From Scleropages formosus (taxonomy: Eukaryota; Chordata; Actinopteri; Osteoglossiformes; Osteoglossidae), in assembly GCF_900964775.1 (NCBI RefSeq), contig NC_041806.1:40474586-40538585 (forward strand): a stretch of 64,000 nt of DNA, read 5' to 3'. The notes under the pieces were generated by a model. The model saw only the letters and a list, made by a program, of their open reading frames with translations. It was not told the DNA's origin and ran no database searches. Below are positions 38,059-53,624 of this stretch, piece after piece. A program made the translations under genes and the position numbers. The stretch's first letter is position 1. Every line of letters begins with the position of its first letter.

Positions 38059-39067
38059 CTGGTAGTCCTAGTAAACAACAGTTTTTTGATGTTTTGTGTG
38101 TGGGGAAAAAGATAATTTATCAGCCCAGTCATGCCTTCGCTGCGAACTCAAGCCCATGTACAACATCACATGAGGGTGTAGGAGGTGCTTTAGCTTGGCT
38201 TCCCAAAAGCAACCATTTCAGCACTAATATTGTCATAATGCTGGTTTAGCAAAGTGACAACATCATTAACACACTTTCAAGGGTCTGAAATGAGATGCGC
38301 CGATTCCGGAATAAGGAAAAAGAAGGACATTAAGTGACAGGTAGCTGGGACACAGGTTGGGAATTTAAAGAGCAACCTTCCCGAAGGCTGTTGAGAAAAA
38401 CCCACAAAACTGTTACGGTCAACATCAGGGCTGCAGAGTGCTATTTTGGCATGTTCAGGAGGATCAAAAAGCCAGCAAACACGTCCCGCCAGTCATGGTT
38501 TTTCCATCTATGATTTACTTCAACATATCATGCAATCAAAATACAACCGGCAACTGCTGGCGAGTGCACTTTGCAGCGAGGAACCAGTGTGTGTCTGAGG
38601 TTACGGCGCTGCTCCGTGGGAAGGACCTTGGATGGAACACATTCGCTCGGCTAGGGAAATAAAATCTGCTGAATTAGTTGTTTTTTGCGTGGGGGGTTTG
38701 TGTAATACTGAGAGTCACCATAAACGGTGTTCGAAAATGTAACATGACTTGATTCTATGGCGCATGAGGAAGTGAGAAACATGAAATACAGAGCATGGCA
38801 AAGTACTCTGTGTATTTTGTATAATGTTTATAATTTCATTTGTAATGAAATACTACCTTCTGACAGATTGTTTAAAGTATTTTACCTGAAAGCGTGTGGT
38901 TTACAAAAGGGAGTCATAAATGGCAAAGACGTTTCTCATTTCTTTCTTATTAAGCCATAGGGTAGATAGAGAATATAAGAGGACAGACTGTGGCTTTTTC
39001 AACATTAATTCTATATTATGGAAATTACTGCTATTATTTTATTTTCTGTACACTATGATCTGTGGGA

Positions 39068-39263
39068 CAGCTGGCAATGTAGTAGTTAGGGTGACTGCCT
39101 TTGGACCCAAAGGTTGCAGGTTTGAGCCTCACCTCTGGCTGTAGTACCCTTGAGCAAGGTACTTACCCTAAATTGCTCCAGTAAAATTACCCAGCTGTAC
39201 AAATGGGTAAATAACTGTAACCTTAACATTGTACGACGCTTTGGAGAAAAGCGTCAGGTAAAT
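39068..39263 (+). mobile_element. Full-length V-SINE-type element
   Basis: This is the best short-form copy in the window: head GGCAATGTAGTAGTTAGGGT, box B-like GGTTTGAGCC, middle CTTGAGCAAGGTACTTACCC, and tail GCTTTGGAGAAAAGCGTCAG. Confidence 0.85.
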
Positions 39264-39751
39264 GATCTTGACATTGATTATTAAAAGTATGTTGTTGTAA
39301 TATATAAGGCCTGCTGTGTTTTTTTTTTTTTTTTGGAGGAGGTCACGTTTTCTCTTTTAAGTTAAAAAAGTGTACTTTCACGAGCTGCTCCGAGCATGAT
39401 AGAAAACAAGTCTTTTTATTTAAACGTTTTATTTAGAATATTGTTTATCAGCGCTCGCACCCCATCCTTAAAAATAACGTGTCCACAGAAAGAAGGAAGT
39501 GTAGAGACGTTTGTTTGCCTTGCCACCTTCCTCCCCCTCCTCAGAGAGGATGAGAAAAAACACCAGTTGAAAGAACTTCCTCCGACCTGTTAATGTCGCT
39601 TACGCTCTTCTGCTCGGACACGTCAGCCGGCGCAGATCTTAACGTTAAAAACATTTTAGGTGTGTGGGACGCAAAGGGCCGCCGAAGGGGTTCATGGATG
39701 ACCGCGACGAAGGGCTTGATCCCAGCCTCCTGCTCTCAGGTCCGGCCCGGA

Positions 39752-39753
39752 AG

Positions 39754-39783
<30 letters not shown>
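39752..39783. repeat. (GAT)n trinucleotide repeat
   Basis: About nine to ten GAT units. In one frame they encode a methionine run in an open frame that I do not accept as a gene. Confidence 0.9.
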
Positions 39784-39784
<1 letters not shown>

Positions 39785-40489
39785 GGAGGGCAGCTGTTTA
39801 CAGGAGGAGTCACCAGGTCGAGAGCGAACGCTGCCGAGGGACAGGGTGGCGCAAACATGCAGTACATATGCGCTGGGTGTGGGGTGGCCGGCCAGTAACC
39901 GCATATGTCAGAACACAAACATTACATGATTTAGTGAGGTCACATCCATGGTATGCCTCTCCCTCACATCTCCCTCACGTTCTTCACCCTGTTTATTCAG
40001 CGCACTCCTCTTATATAAGACTTACTGCACTGTACCCTTGGTATGACAGCACAAATGAGGCAATGCGCTGCTATATCGTTAGCAATATTTGCGTTACTGC
40101 AAATGCAAAAAAAATGGTGCATATTTCTTGGGGATTTCCATCAAAATAAACGCCGTTTGAAAATCAAAAACGGTAATCTATTTACTTAGCTTTATATATG
40201 GCAGTACAGTTGAGTTGTGTAAAAGGGACTTCCTGGAATAAGATAAGGCAATGGCACACTGCAAGATATAGTATTATAAACTGTATCCTGGATTACGTGA
40301 AAAACTAATTAGGTCATGAACACAGCAAAGGTGCTGATACGAAGTTCAAATTTTATTCGCACAGTCAGTTTTTCTGAGGGAAGAATCGCGTTCAAAAAAA
40401 TGAGCCTGTAAAATGCATAATCTCTTTAAAATATTAACAGAAAAATACACGCATATCTGTGTTTATAAGTTGCCATGCCGCAGCGTGAA

Positions 40490-41030
40490 GCATTATTAGT
40501 TCCTCGCGGCAGCAGCAGACCCGCTCGCCGCTCGCCGCGAGCCAGACGCGCGCACGGTATCCCACGATTCCACTCGCTCGGCTGCTCGACCTTTCCCCCA
40601 GTTTTCAGGCTTGCAGTTCAACGGGTTCATTCTGACACCGCTGACTCCTGGACACGCCCCCCAACAGCCACGCACCCCCCGATTCCTCCAATCGCGCTGC
40701 GGTCACGCACGGACCACGCGCCCTCCCCGCTCCTATTGGGCGGCGTCGCATACACCTAAGTTTTTTATTGGCTGTATGTTGCCACCCGCGAGTCTGTTCT
40801 GAAATTTGTTTTTTTTTTTTTTTTTTTTTTTTTTCCTTTTTTTTGTTCCCCCCCCCTTCCTCTGCTGCTCCGTTTTTTTTTTTTTTATCCAGCCAGCTGA
40901 GGAGGCTGGACCCGCAGCCGAGCGGTTTTATTTTTATGCCCAACAGCCGAGCTGTTCTACTGGCGGTCTCCTCACCGCTGTCCCCTCCGCTTCATTGTTT
41001 CCCGACGCTGAGAAGCAGAACTTGTGCGAA
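40490..41030 (+). promoter_or_regulatory. klf11: Probable klf11 promoter and 5' UTR
   Basis: A GC-rich, CpG-dense block carries three CCAAT boxes: CCAAT at 40688-40692 and inverted ATTGG at 40735-40739 and 40767-40771, plus a GGGCGG GC box adjoining the second. Two long T runs (about 40807-40834 and 40873-40886) separated by a C run lie between these boxes and the start codon. Confidence 0.55.
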
Positions 41031-42018
41031 ATGCTGACTTACACCTCACAGCAGAACTTAGACACCGAAGACACGAGCAGGGTGAGTTCTAAATTTTGTG
41101 ACTTTTGTTTTATTTTTTTTCCATGGCATCTGCATGTTGGACAGCCAGGTCAGTTGTACCTGGAAACTGCTGTGTTTATTTCACTTTCAATCAATGGTGT
41201 AAAATGAGGATGGCAATGCAGGATGCAAATGCCATTTGATTTTTCCCAGTTGGATCAGTGTGTATGTGGGAAATCATGAGGTGTGTATCGATCAGTTAAC
41301 ATTCATTGTATACAAGAAGAAAATAATAAACGTGTTCTATCTATCATGATAATAAATCCTTCACCTTCAAATATTTGAGGTGTCCTTGTTTTTAATCATC
41401 ATGTCGCTTAGTCACACACAGTGACAGTTCCCTACTTGTGTTTAATAACTGGAAACCACACAAAGTGAACCAGTCAGTGCTGTTCTCTCTCTCTCACACA
41501 CTCCTCGTTTCTGGATCTCGCCATCTGATCTGCGCACACGGTCGGTTATTTCTGACACATTGTCCTTCAGATCTGCTCAGTTGATGTGTCTGGGGAGACA
41601 GACAATGGTGATGCGTCCGTCCGCTGGAGTACAACCACTGTGAGCGCAGTCTCTCTCACACACACACACACACTCTTACACGCAACATACGGAGGTGCTT
41701 CTCTACTTCCCGACGACCAGTCAGTGCCGTGGGTTCCAGGAGCGGGTTCTAGGCCAGCGAACGGGTCACTTGTCACTTCCTGATGGTCTCCCGCGGGTCT
41801 CTCACTCCGCGCTCTCACATGGCTGCCGAGTGACGTCACCGCTCGCCCTGTGCGCGGCCACGGGAGGTCCGTGGGAGGATTGTTGTAATGGGAGGCTTTC
41901 TGGCTCCGCAGCTCTCTCTGCTGTGCCTCTGCGTTGCTGCTGGGTGTAGCTTGGAGCACCTCGATGCTGTCCTCTAGTGGCCGTGGTGCTGCGTGCAGCC
42001 GAGCATCACTCACTCTCA

Positions 42019-42087
<69 letters not shown>

Positions 42088-44187
42088 TTGCCGCCAACAT
42101 CTGTTCATCTTCATCTCCAGCCACATCTGCCCGTTCACATGAGCGCCACCGTACGCATCCACTCTCTTCCCCTTACACCGTGTTGCTTTCGCTTTATCTT
42201 AAGGGCAGAAGAGGTCATAGAGCAATGAGGTTTGGAACTGATGACATTGTAGTAAGACTTCTTGTCCGAGGTCATCACCATGGTTCTTACTCTGTGTGTG
42301 CGTGTGTGTGTGTGTGCCTCAGATGGATTTCATGGACATCTGTGTGTCCGTCTTGGAGAGACAGAGACATGACAGCGAGCAATCCTGCAGCAGCACCCTT
42401 GGGTACCATGACCTGGAGGCCGCTGAGGCCCTGGTGAGCATGAGCTCGCTGGGTCAGAGGTCGCAGAAGCCCCGGCCTCTCACACCCACCTCTGACTCTT
42501 GCGACTCCCTCCTCCTGCACCCTGAAACCAGTGAGCACGTCAAGGACTTCATCTCCCTCTCCTCGCTGGTGGGTGAAAGAATATGAAAACGCACAGAAGC
42601 TGCGTGGAACAAAACTGCAAATGTACTTTTTAAAACATCTCATTAAGTATCCTTGCTTATCTGTCATGTAGAATAAATGTGTGTGCTCTCTCCCTCTCTC
42701 TATATATGTATATTTTCTTCATTCTCTGCTGCTTTGTTACAGTGCATGACCCCACCTCACAGTCCCAATTTTGCTGAAGCTTCCAGCACTGGTGTCCATA
42801 CTGCTGTGTCCCCTGTGGCGAGCGGAGGGCTGAGGCCTGCCTCATCAAGAGCAAGGATCTGCTCTGGTCTTCCTTCCAGGAGCACCAGCCGAGCTACTCT
42901 GCAACAGTTTATGTCCCCGGCTGAGGAAGCCCCCAGTCAGTTGCCCCCCACAGATCCTGCTTCTGCTCCACCCTGCAGAGCCATGGTGACCAGTGTAATT
43001 CGCCACACAGCTGATAGGTCACCTGTGCAGCAAATTCCGCCAGCAGCCCTTGAGCCACAGGCCAAGGCCACGCAGCATCACAAACAACAGCCTCGTGAGG
43101 GCCAGCAGCTGTACACCAGTGTCAGCATCTCCCTACCAACACGGTCTTTCTCTCAGAGCATCAGCAGCAGTTACAGCAACACACAGGCTGCAAAGGGGAC
43201 GGAGGGCAGCACAGCCACAGCCTTGCCAGAAAGCCCAGGTGCCACGTCCATGTCCCCACCGCCTGTCTCTGTCTCCAGCCCTCCAGTCCTCTGCCAAATG
43301 GTCCCAGTGAGCGGACAGCCGGGAATGATCTCCACTTTCATCCAGACCCCAGTGCAGACGCAGAAAGGGGCTAAGCCCATCTTGCCCCAGGTACCGTCTT
43401 TCTCGCAGCAGATTTTGGTGGGGTCACCCGTGCCACAGGGAACAGTGATGTTTGTGGTACCCCAGTCCCCAGTGTCACAGCCACCCCAGACCGTTGTAAC
43501 CCTTGGAAACACCAAGCTCCTCCCTCTGGCCCCCGCTCCGGTGTACGTTCCTTCTGGGCAAAGCCCCAGCGCTGTTCCGCACACTGACTTCTCTCGCAGG
43601 CGCAACTACATCTGCAACTTCCCCGGCTGCAGGAAGACATACTTCAAGAGCTCCCATCTGAAGGCCCATCTCAGAACCCACACAGGTAATAGAGCTACTG
43701 TAATCAGCTGGATAAAGAGTCATTTGCATTCTGAATGCTTTGAAAATATAAAGCAAATTAAGTAGAGAAATAAGTGCACCTGCGTTACTTGTACGGCAAT
43801 TCTCTGCAGTACTTTACCGTGGGCTTTTACAACACCACGTGTATAGTAATACTTATCTTCCTGTCTCCTCGTCCAGGTGAAAAACCCTTTAGTTGTAGCT
43901 GGGATGGCTGCGAGAAGAAGTTTGCCCGCTCCGATGAACTCTCGCGCCACCGGCGGACACACACGGGCGAGAAGAAGTTTGCGTGCCCCGTGTGTGACCG
44001 GCGCTTCATGCGCAGTGACCACCTGACCAAGCACGCGCGGCGACACATGACCGCAAAGAAAACCAACGCGTGGCAGTCAGAGGTGCGTAACCTCGGCAAA
44101 ACCACGACATTGGCGGGCAAGGTCCGGGCACCAGCAGCTCCCAGTCCGACTGCCTCCCTCGGCGTTCTGGTACCGGCACCAAACTAG
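41031..44187 (+). CDS. klf11: Krueppel-like factor 11 (TIEG2), complete
   Basis: KLF11 is a nuclear Sp/KLF factor that binds GC/CACCC boxes and represses through Sin3A. Four exons join in phase: 41031-41081, 42323-42568, 42743-43685, 43877-44187, giving 516 aa (human 512). The N-terminal segment [16 protein letters not shown] and the Sin3-interaction-like helix [13 protein letters not shown] match human KLF11 rather than KLF10. The conserved [22 protein letters not shown] and [13 protein letters not shown] blocks follow. Three C2H2 fingers close the protein: C390/C395/H408/H412, C420/C425/H438/H442 and C450/C453/H466/H470, joined by TGEK linkers; the last intron splits the first linker, as in other KLFs. 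The start in exon 1 yields a 17-residue leader before the conserved MDF, the same layout as human. Whether this is the a or b teleost copy cannot be told. Confidence 0.96.
42010..42085. repeat. (CT)n/(CA)n microsatellite in klf11 intron 1
   Basis: A short CT stretch passes into about 27 CA units about 240 bp before klf11 exon 2. Confidence 0.92.
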
Positions 44188-44604
44188 TTCCTCGCCCTGC
44201 CAGGCCACGGAGCCTCTTTAAGACTGACCTCTGAAGAACCACAACGGGATGGCAACAAGAACATGGCTGCTACTAGTAGTTCAATGTAAAATCCCAAACT
44301 GATTTTGCACTGGAATTCACATTTCTTTTTGCATCTGTGTACTTTGATTAAAAAGGAACTCTTGTTTATATAAGTAATGTTTTACTAGTTTTATGCATTC
44401 TTTTGCCAAAGTCTTTCTGTAAACTGTTTGTCTATCTGTATATTTGTACATATGCATATCTATATATGAATGTATTGTGTATCTCAAACTTGCATTTATT
44501 TACAGAATATGAACTGCTATGTTATTGCTATGTTAAAAAACCTCTTAAGTGGACAGTATTCCACACTGTGATTACTACCTACTATTTCATTTTACATATT
44601 ATTT

Positions 44605-44622
44605 AATAAATTTTATAATAAA
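44605..44622 (+). promoter_or_regulatory. klf11: Paired klf11 poly(A) signals
   Basis: Two AATAAA hexamers, at 44605-44610 and 44617-44622, lie about 420 nt after the klf11 stop codon in AU-rich sequence. Confidence 0.6.
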
Positions 44623-44639
44623 GGATGTGCTGTGTCTAT

Positions 44640-47600
44640 TTTCTTAATATCATATGTACTTTCAGTTTCTATATATGTAAAATTCTGAAACCCTGTCTGA
44701 CACGATGAGACGTTTGCTGTAACAGAGAACTGTTTGTATATTATGAAAGATTATGAAGCAATGATAGTAACAGTACACAGTAGAGTAAATCGTTCAGATG
44801 AACGCATAATTGGAAACGAGGGAACATGAGTTAAATCACGCGGCTGTTTCACAATATCACGAGATTTAAATACCCTGGGATTTCAGTTCGAGTGGTACTT
44901 ATTTCATCAGATGTCTTGGAAAAAAACGTCAGTACTGGGGTGGAGGCTGAAGATTACCTACAGTGGTGACTGCATCCTCCGTGCACGTGAGTGAAAAGCA
45001 TCTGCTCATAATTGGACTGCAGTACAGAATTTAAAAGAACAAATTATTATATAATAACTCGCATCGGACCCCCCCTGTGTTAAGATACCGTGACACCTGT
45101 TTCTTCAAGCATACTCGTTTGTTTCTTATTTACGGTGTTAAATTGTTGCAGCTGTCCGTGCTTACAACATAGAGCGCAAATAGATCAGAGGCGCCGTTGT
45201 GTTTTCTCGGATTAACATGAAAAGGTAAACAGCAAGTGTTGTCCTTTCTTCCCTTGTACACTTAGTAACAGCGACTATCAAATCACACATGAGGAAGGAG
45301 GAGTCCCAAAGGGGCGCGACCAATCAAAGAAGACGCGGTGACCTGGAATGGATTTAATTGGCTGGCTCCCTACCCGCCCCAATGCCTTACTGACCGACAT
45401 TCTGAGGGAGAAGTGATGCGGCTGCGCAAGACGGTTGCGAGCAAAGCGATCGTCGTGTCGCTCCCCCCGCAAAAGTAGCACAAAGGATGGACGTGAATTT
45501 GTCATATGTACATAGGTTTAAAGACATCATGTTAAGTTCCTGCCCGCTTAGCTGTCGACAGAGAGCTCTTGGGCTGAAACATCCGCACACATTACATAAA
45601 CTCACCACGAGTGCACTGCCTTCGTCAGCAGTGGCCTGAATATTATATAAGACGAAAGGGCGTTTCCAGAAGGAATCATTCACATCTATGTACATTTTTG
45701 CACAGGAATCTGTTTGTTTTTTTTTTTTTTCGCTGGTGGACCTTCCCTAATCGCTAAAAAAAACAACGAATCTTACAGTTAACATTACAAGATCTGTTTA
45801 ATAGGCTACCCGTTACAAAATGAAATTCGTTTTGTAACTTGCGGTTGCTTTGTTTTTAGAGCAGCAGTGGGTTTGTGTGTGGTACCCACCTTTCCTGAGC
45901 GAAATGCTTCACAGGAAGGGAGTTCACTTGGTGATTTTGAGCAGGAAGTTCACCTTCAACAAACACCCTTACACACTGTCAATATTTAACACAGCTCCAG
46001 GGGTGGAAAATCCACTCTGCAAGATTGATGCGTCTTTGTTTCTATGCCCATAAACAAAAAAGCTAATTTAAAGTTTAATTTCTGCTCCTGCATGAATTAA
46101 AATGTAAATAATTAAAAATTAATTAAACTGAATTAAAATGTTTAATTCGGTCATGAAATTTAATTTTAAAAATTAAAATTTGAACTGTGAGGCACCAGTT
46201 TAGCCCAATGTGCCACCACATCCTTAATAGATAAAAAAAAGCTGATGTGTTCCATAGCTTTGTTGTATAACAAAAGGCCAGAGCTCTCCACAGAATAAAG
46301 TATAGTTACTCGAGGAATTAAAAAAAGAATTTCTGCAATGGTAAATGTATGTGCAGAACAAATCCAAGCTCAGAATAAGGTGGTGAAATGCACCCCAAGA
46401 GGTCAAGAGAATGATCTTCCTTCTAGTGTGCAGTACTGCATGGAAAAGGTCTCCAGTATGCCAGTACCTAATGGCTGTAATGACTTTCATCCTTTAAATT
46501 AATCGTTCTGAAGATGGGTTACAAATCCACACTAAAGGGAAAAATTTCATCTAATGAAACGAGTGGGGGGGCGCAGTGGGTTGGACCGGGTCCTGCTCTC
46601 CGGTGGGTCTGGGGTTCGAGTCCCGCTTGGGGTGCCTTGCGACGGATTGGCGTCCCGTCCTGGGTGTGGGTGTGTCCCCTCCAGCCCTATGCCCTGAGTT
46701 GCCGGGTTAGGCTCTGGCTCTCTGCGACCCTGTATGGGACAAGCGGTTCAGAAAGTGTGTGTGTGTGTGTGTGTGTGAGAGAGAAACAAGAGTGAGGCCT
46801 AAAGGTGACGTTTACAATTAAAAACAAAAGCTGCATTTCAGTCTTCTGACCTAAAGGTGGCGATATAATTGTATAAAGAGAGTTACTTTGCGCAATATCG
46901 TTTACTCATACACTCTTTACACCGCTTTTGTGGAATATGGCGGGTCTAAATGTCATGGAATTTTAACTGTAAGCAGAGAAAACAAAGGAATTGTCTTTTT
47001 GATTACTTTTTCTTTTTTTACTAGCAGCCTTTTTTCTGTGCTAAAAAATTAAATAGTACGACATATCTGACAGCAGTATCATTGTCTGCATGATTCTTTT
47101 TGGAAGAGCACTGCGTGATCTGTTGGCAGCCTGTTTTTAACTTATGACTTCGCAAATACCACACACAGAAAATACTCATTTCACCATATCGAGCTAAAAA
47201 AAATTTAAAAATAAATTTAATCTAGTTAGTCTTTAAACACGATCGAACCTATTTTGTCATCATGAATATTCTTCAGTTTCAGGGAGACAGGGATCGCTCA
47301 ATTTAATAAAAAAGCAAAATACAATTGGAACATAACACGACCTATTTTACATTTACAGGCATTTTTCCCAAAGCGAAATATGGATATTAATCGATATAAA
47401 AGTAGACGACCTATTTATTACCGATCCTCTCCATTTTAATTAAAATTGTTTTAATTCAGTTTGGTTCTCTTTGTATTCAAAGAGCTGGACCAGGTAAATG
47501 TAGGAGAAATTAAGCAAGAATAGCTGCTGTAGTAGCATTGATAGAACTACCATACCATTTTAAGCACATGCTGAATGTTACGCAATTTGAAAAAGTAAGC

Positions 47601-47780
47601 TGCAAAAATCCAGTTTCCATCGTGGTATTCATTTAACATCTTTCAAAAATACTGGCTATGAGAATATTTTTCAAATCATTTAAAATGTTGCTTCAAACGT
47701 ATACATTTTTATATTTTACCTCGATATCTCAGCGTTTTAACAATAGATTTCTAAACGCGCCTTTTCTTCTTAGGTGCATG
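44640..47780. other. Spacer between klf11 and rrm2
   Basis: Besides one SINE, it holds a CpG-rich, promoter-like block at about 45290-45480 (CCAATC near 45320, AATTGGCTGG near 45357) and a very AT-rich patch of AATTAAAA units at 46080-46190. No cys1 exon was recognised. Confidence 0.5.
46564..46780 (+). mobile_element. Full-length tRNA-derived SINE between klf11 and rrm2
   Basis: The copy runs from a G run and GGCGCAGTGGGTTGGACCGG through the whole body to about 13 TG units. A duplicated GTGTGGGT in the middle is a private variant. The flanks (GAAACGAGTG and GAAACAAGAGTG) may be an eroded target duplication. Confidence 0.9.
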
Positions 47781-47789
47781 TTTCCCGGC

Positions 47790-48159
47790 TTTTGACTCGT
47801 TTGAAATTCCCGCGATCTTGCAAACCCCAGTAAAATCTTATTGGCTGTAGCTCTTTGGGTCTTTAACTTTGCGATGACGTAACAGCTTCTTATTGGTCGG
47901 CCAAATCGAGCGCCAAGAGTGAAATAAATAGAGCAAAGAGTTCAGCTGTTTCATTTTGCGCTTGCCTGCTGCTTCTAGGTAGTATGTGTATATAGTTTTA
48001 GTTGCAAATTGCTGCCCCCTTTTTTTAAAAAGTTAATTTTTATTTAGTAGTTTTATTTGCAGAGCCTTTTACACAATAGTTTAGTTGTATTTTCTTTAGT
48101 TTTTTTTTTTTTTTTTTTTTCCCCCCCTTTTGGCGCGGTACAATTTCCCTGAATTAAAG
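47790..48159 (+). promoter_or_regulatory. rrm2: rrm2 promoter with cell-cycle-type motifs
   Basis: Within about 130 bp lie TTTGAA (47800-47805, CHR-like), TTCCCGCG (47807-47814, E2F-like), two inverted CCAAT boxes ATTGG (47840-47844 and 47892-47896), TGACGTAA (47875-47882, CRE-like), GCGCCAAG (near 47910) and a TATA-like AAATAAATA (47922-47930). A further E2F-like TTTTGGCGCGG lies at about 48128-48138, after a T21/C7 run in the probable 5' UTR. CCAAT and E2F control of RRM2 is established in mammals; use here is inferred. Confidence 0.65.
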
Positions 48160-51747
<3,588 letters not shown>

Positions 51748-52092
51748 GCCCTCACTGCCTCTTTTAGACTTAACTGCATTAAAGTACTTGAAGGGAGCAA
51801 GATGGAACTGCCTGTTTGGACAAAATACTTTCTATTCCCACCACACTGCCATAGACCTGTATCCAAAGTTGCCTGCACCATGTGCTGCTGGATGAGGTTG
51901 CAGGACTGGACTGTTTGCACACAGTCCACTTTACTGCATTGTTCTTTAGATCCATGTATCCCAATTTTCCCTTAGTTCAGTTTTTTATAAAAACCTGAAT
52001 TTTGTAATAACTAATGTCATGCAGTAATTGTGTATATAATGTAACTGAATTGACAAGCTGTCATGTCATTGTATGTAAGTTAATAGTGTTTT

Positions 52093-52098
52093 AATAAA
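52093..52098 (+). promoter_or_regulatory. rrm2: rrm2 poly(A) signal
   Basis: AATAAA lies 346 nt after the rrm2 stop, at the end of an AU-rich 3' UTR with several TGTA elements. Confidence 0.65.
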
Positions 52099-52149
52099 GT
52101 GTAAATTGCTTAATTGTGCAACACTTACTTGAGTAGTTTCAGCTACCCT

Positions 52150-52860
52150 GTATCGTACAAGTCAAGAATACAGAAGTGCAGGAAGAGCTTTATGGACAAA
52201 CTTTCATAGCATATCTTCCCATAATAACTTGTGGTATGTATCATGTACCAGTCTATAGAAGTGAAATTGGAATAGGAAGTATATAGATAACAGCACATGG
52301 TGATTAATTCATATAGGGATTATAAAAGTGTCCAAAAGAGATGTAATGTATGAGACCGTCTTAAGCAGTTCTGTGGGGTGCTGCAGTTCATTCCACACGG
52401 GGGCCAAAATGAAAACTTTTAGTGTGGGGGTGAGGGGTGGGTCTTTTTTTTTTATTTTCTTGGATGCCTTACAGGTGGGACCCCTAAGGGATTATTGGAA
52501 TAAATGAATGAATACACTCATTACTCACGAGTAGGGAGGTGATCAGGATTGATTCTTAAACATTTTGAAGGTTCTTAACCAGAGTGCTGAAGTTGATCTA
52601 TGGGGAGGCAATGGAAAGCATTAACAAGTGGTGATAGGGGAATATGTGGGCAGGGTGAACATTGCTCAGTGACATGAGACCCTGCAGAGAACTGTTGGAG
52701 TATTGCAGATTTCAGAAGATATGCCTGTTTTACACTGTCTTTTGTAGGTAATGTCATGTGCTGAACTGGAGAGTCGGCAAATTACAAAGGCAATTCGGTA
52801 GCCACTCTCAGAAATTACCAGAGGCTGAGCAAGAAATCCTCAAACTTTTTCTGATCCCTA
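52150..52860. other. Spacer between rrm2 and lgals8
   Basis: No gene is seen. The block around 52520-52800 looks like an old dispersed repeat, but I cannot assign a family. Confidence 0.4.
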
Positions 52861-52889
52861 ACTTTTAGCGTGGTTCGGTTTATTGTTGT

Positions 52890-53095
52890 ACCTTGGGCTG
52901 TGAGGTCACGTGTCTCTCCTCCAATTGGTTGGCACTATCCAAGCTCCGCCCACAACTCACAAACGCGGAAGTGCAAATATTGCGGGGACAGGCAGCTAAT
53001 AAAAAGCACGGGACTGGGTATTATCCGCTTCTTAGTATTCAAACATCGCATTCTGCTCAGATTTATTCATTGAAGGGCTGGAAACAATCGCGACG
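52890..53095 (+). promoter_or_regulatory. lgals8: Probable lgals8 promoter and 5' UTR
   Basis: The 200 bp before the lgals8 start hold GTCACGTGTC (52905-52914, nine of ten bases of the CLEAR consensus GTCACGTGAC), the palindromic CCAATTGG (52921-52928), a CCGCCC box near 52946 and a TATA-like TAATAAAAAG (52998-53007). Confidence 0.5.
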
Positions 53096-53586
53096 ATGTC
53101 CGTTGCAAACCCGAGGCAAAGCTTTTTAAACCCGGTGAGAGTCGAGTATTTCATTCATTGGTAGCTTGTTTAGCTAGCTGCTAGCAGCTAGCTCAATCTA
53201 TAGCTCATAATGTGATGTCATATATCCGTTAAAACTAACTTCTCTTATGATTTATCTCGGTTACAACAAAGTTCTTTTATATATCTATTCGGTCACGATT
53301 CTACAACATAATAATAATATTCAGCGCTCCGCGTTAGCCAGCAAGCAGGGAAGGCGAGTTTCGTGATTCTAATCTAATGTAAATATTCTCACAAATTATT
53401 TGTTGCATCCTTTGGTTGGGAATTGTAATAAGTGATATATAACCACACACACGTGTGTTTGTGTGTGTATGTATGTATGTATGTTCTATGTAATATGTCT
53501 GTGTGTGTGTGTGTGTGTATATTATGTATGTATGTATGTATGTATGTATGTATGTATGTGTATGTATGTTGTCTATTAAATTACTT

Positions 53587-53624
<38 letters not shown>

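Larger units (their letters stand above)
30276..40489. other. Gene-free spacer between taf1b and klf11
   Basis: It contains at least seven SINE copies, microsatellites and a CpG-rich patch at about 34640-35130 with CCAAT and TGACGTC motifs. No grainyhead-like (GRHL1) exon was recognised, although GRHL1 lies here in human. The longest open frames (158 aa at 34657 and 161 aa at 39664) show no domain. Confidence 0.6.

Noticed and set aside
39664-40149. 161-aa open frame on the plus strand
   Set aside because: It is driven by a (GAT)n run read as methionines, has no domain, no splice context and low-complexity flanks.
41567-42124. 185-aa minus-strand open frame overlapping klf11 intron 1
   Set aside because: Much of it translates the CA microsatellite, and no homology is apparent.
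42677-43765. Single 362-aa frame as a separate gene
   Set aside because: It is klf11 exon 3 with intron sequence at both ends; the spliced model explains it fully.
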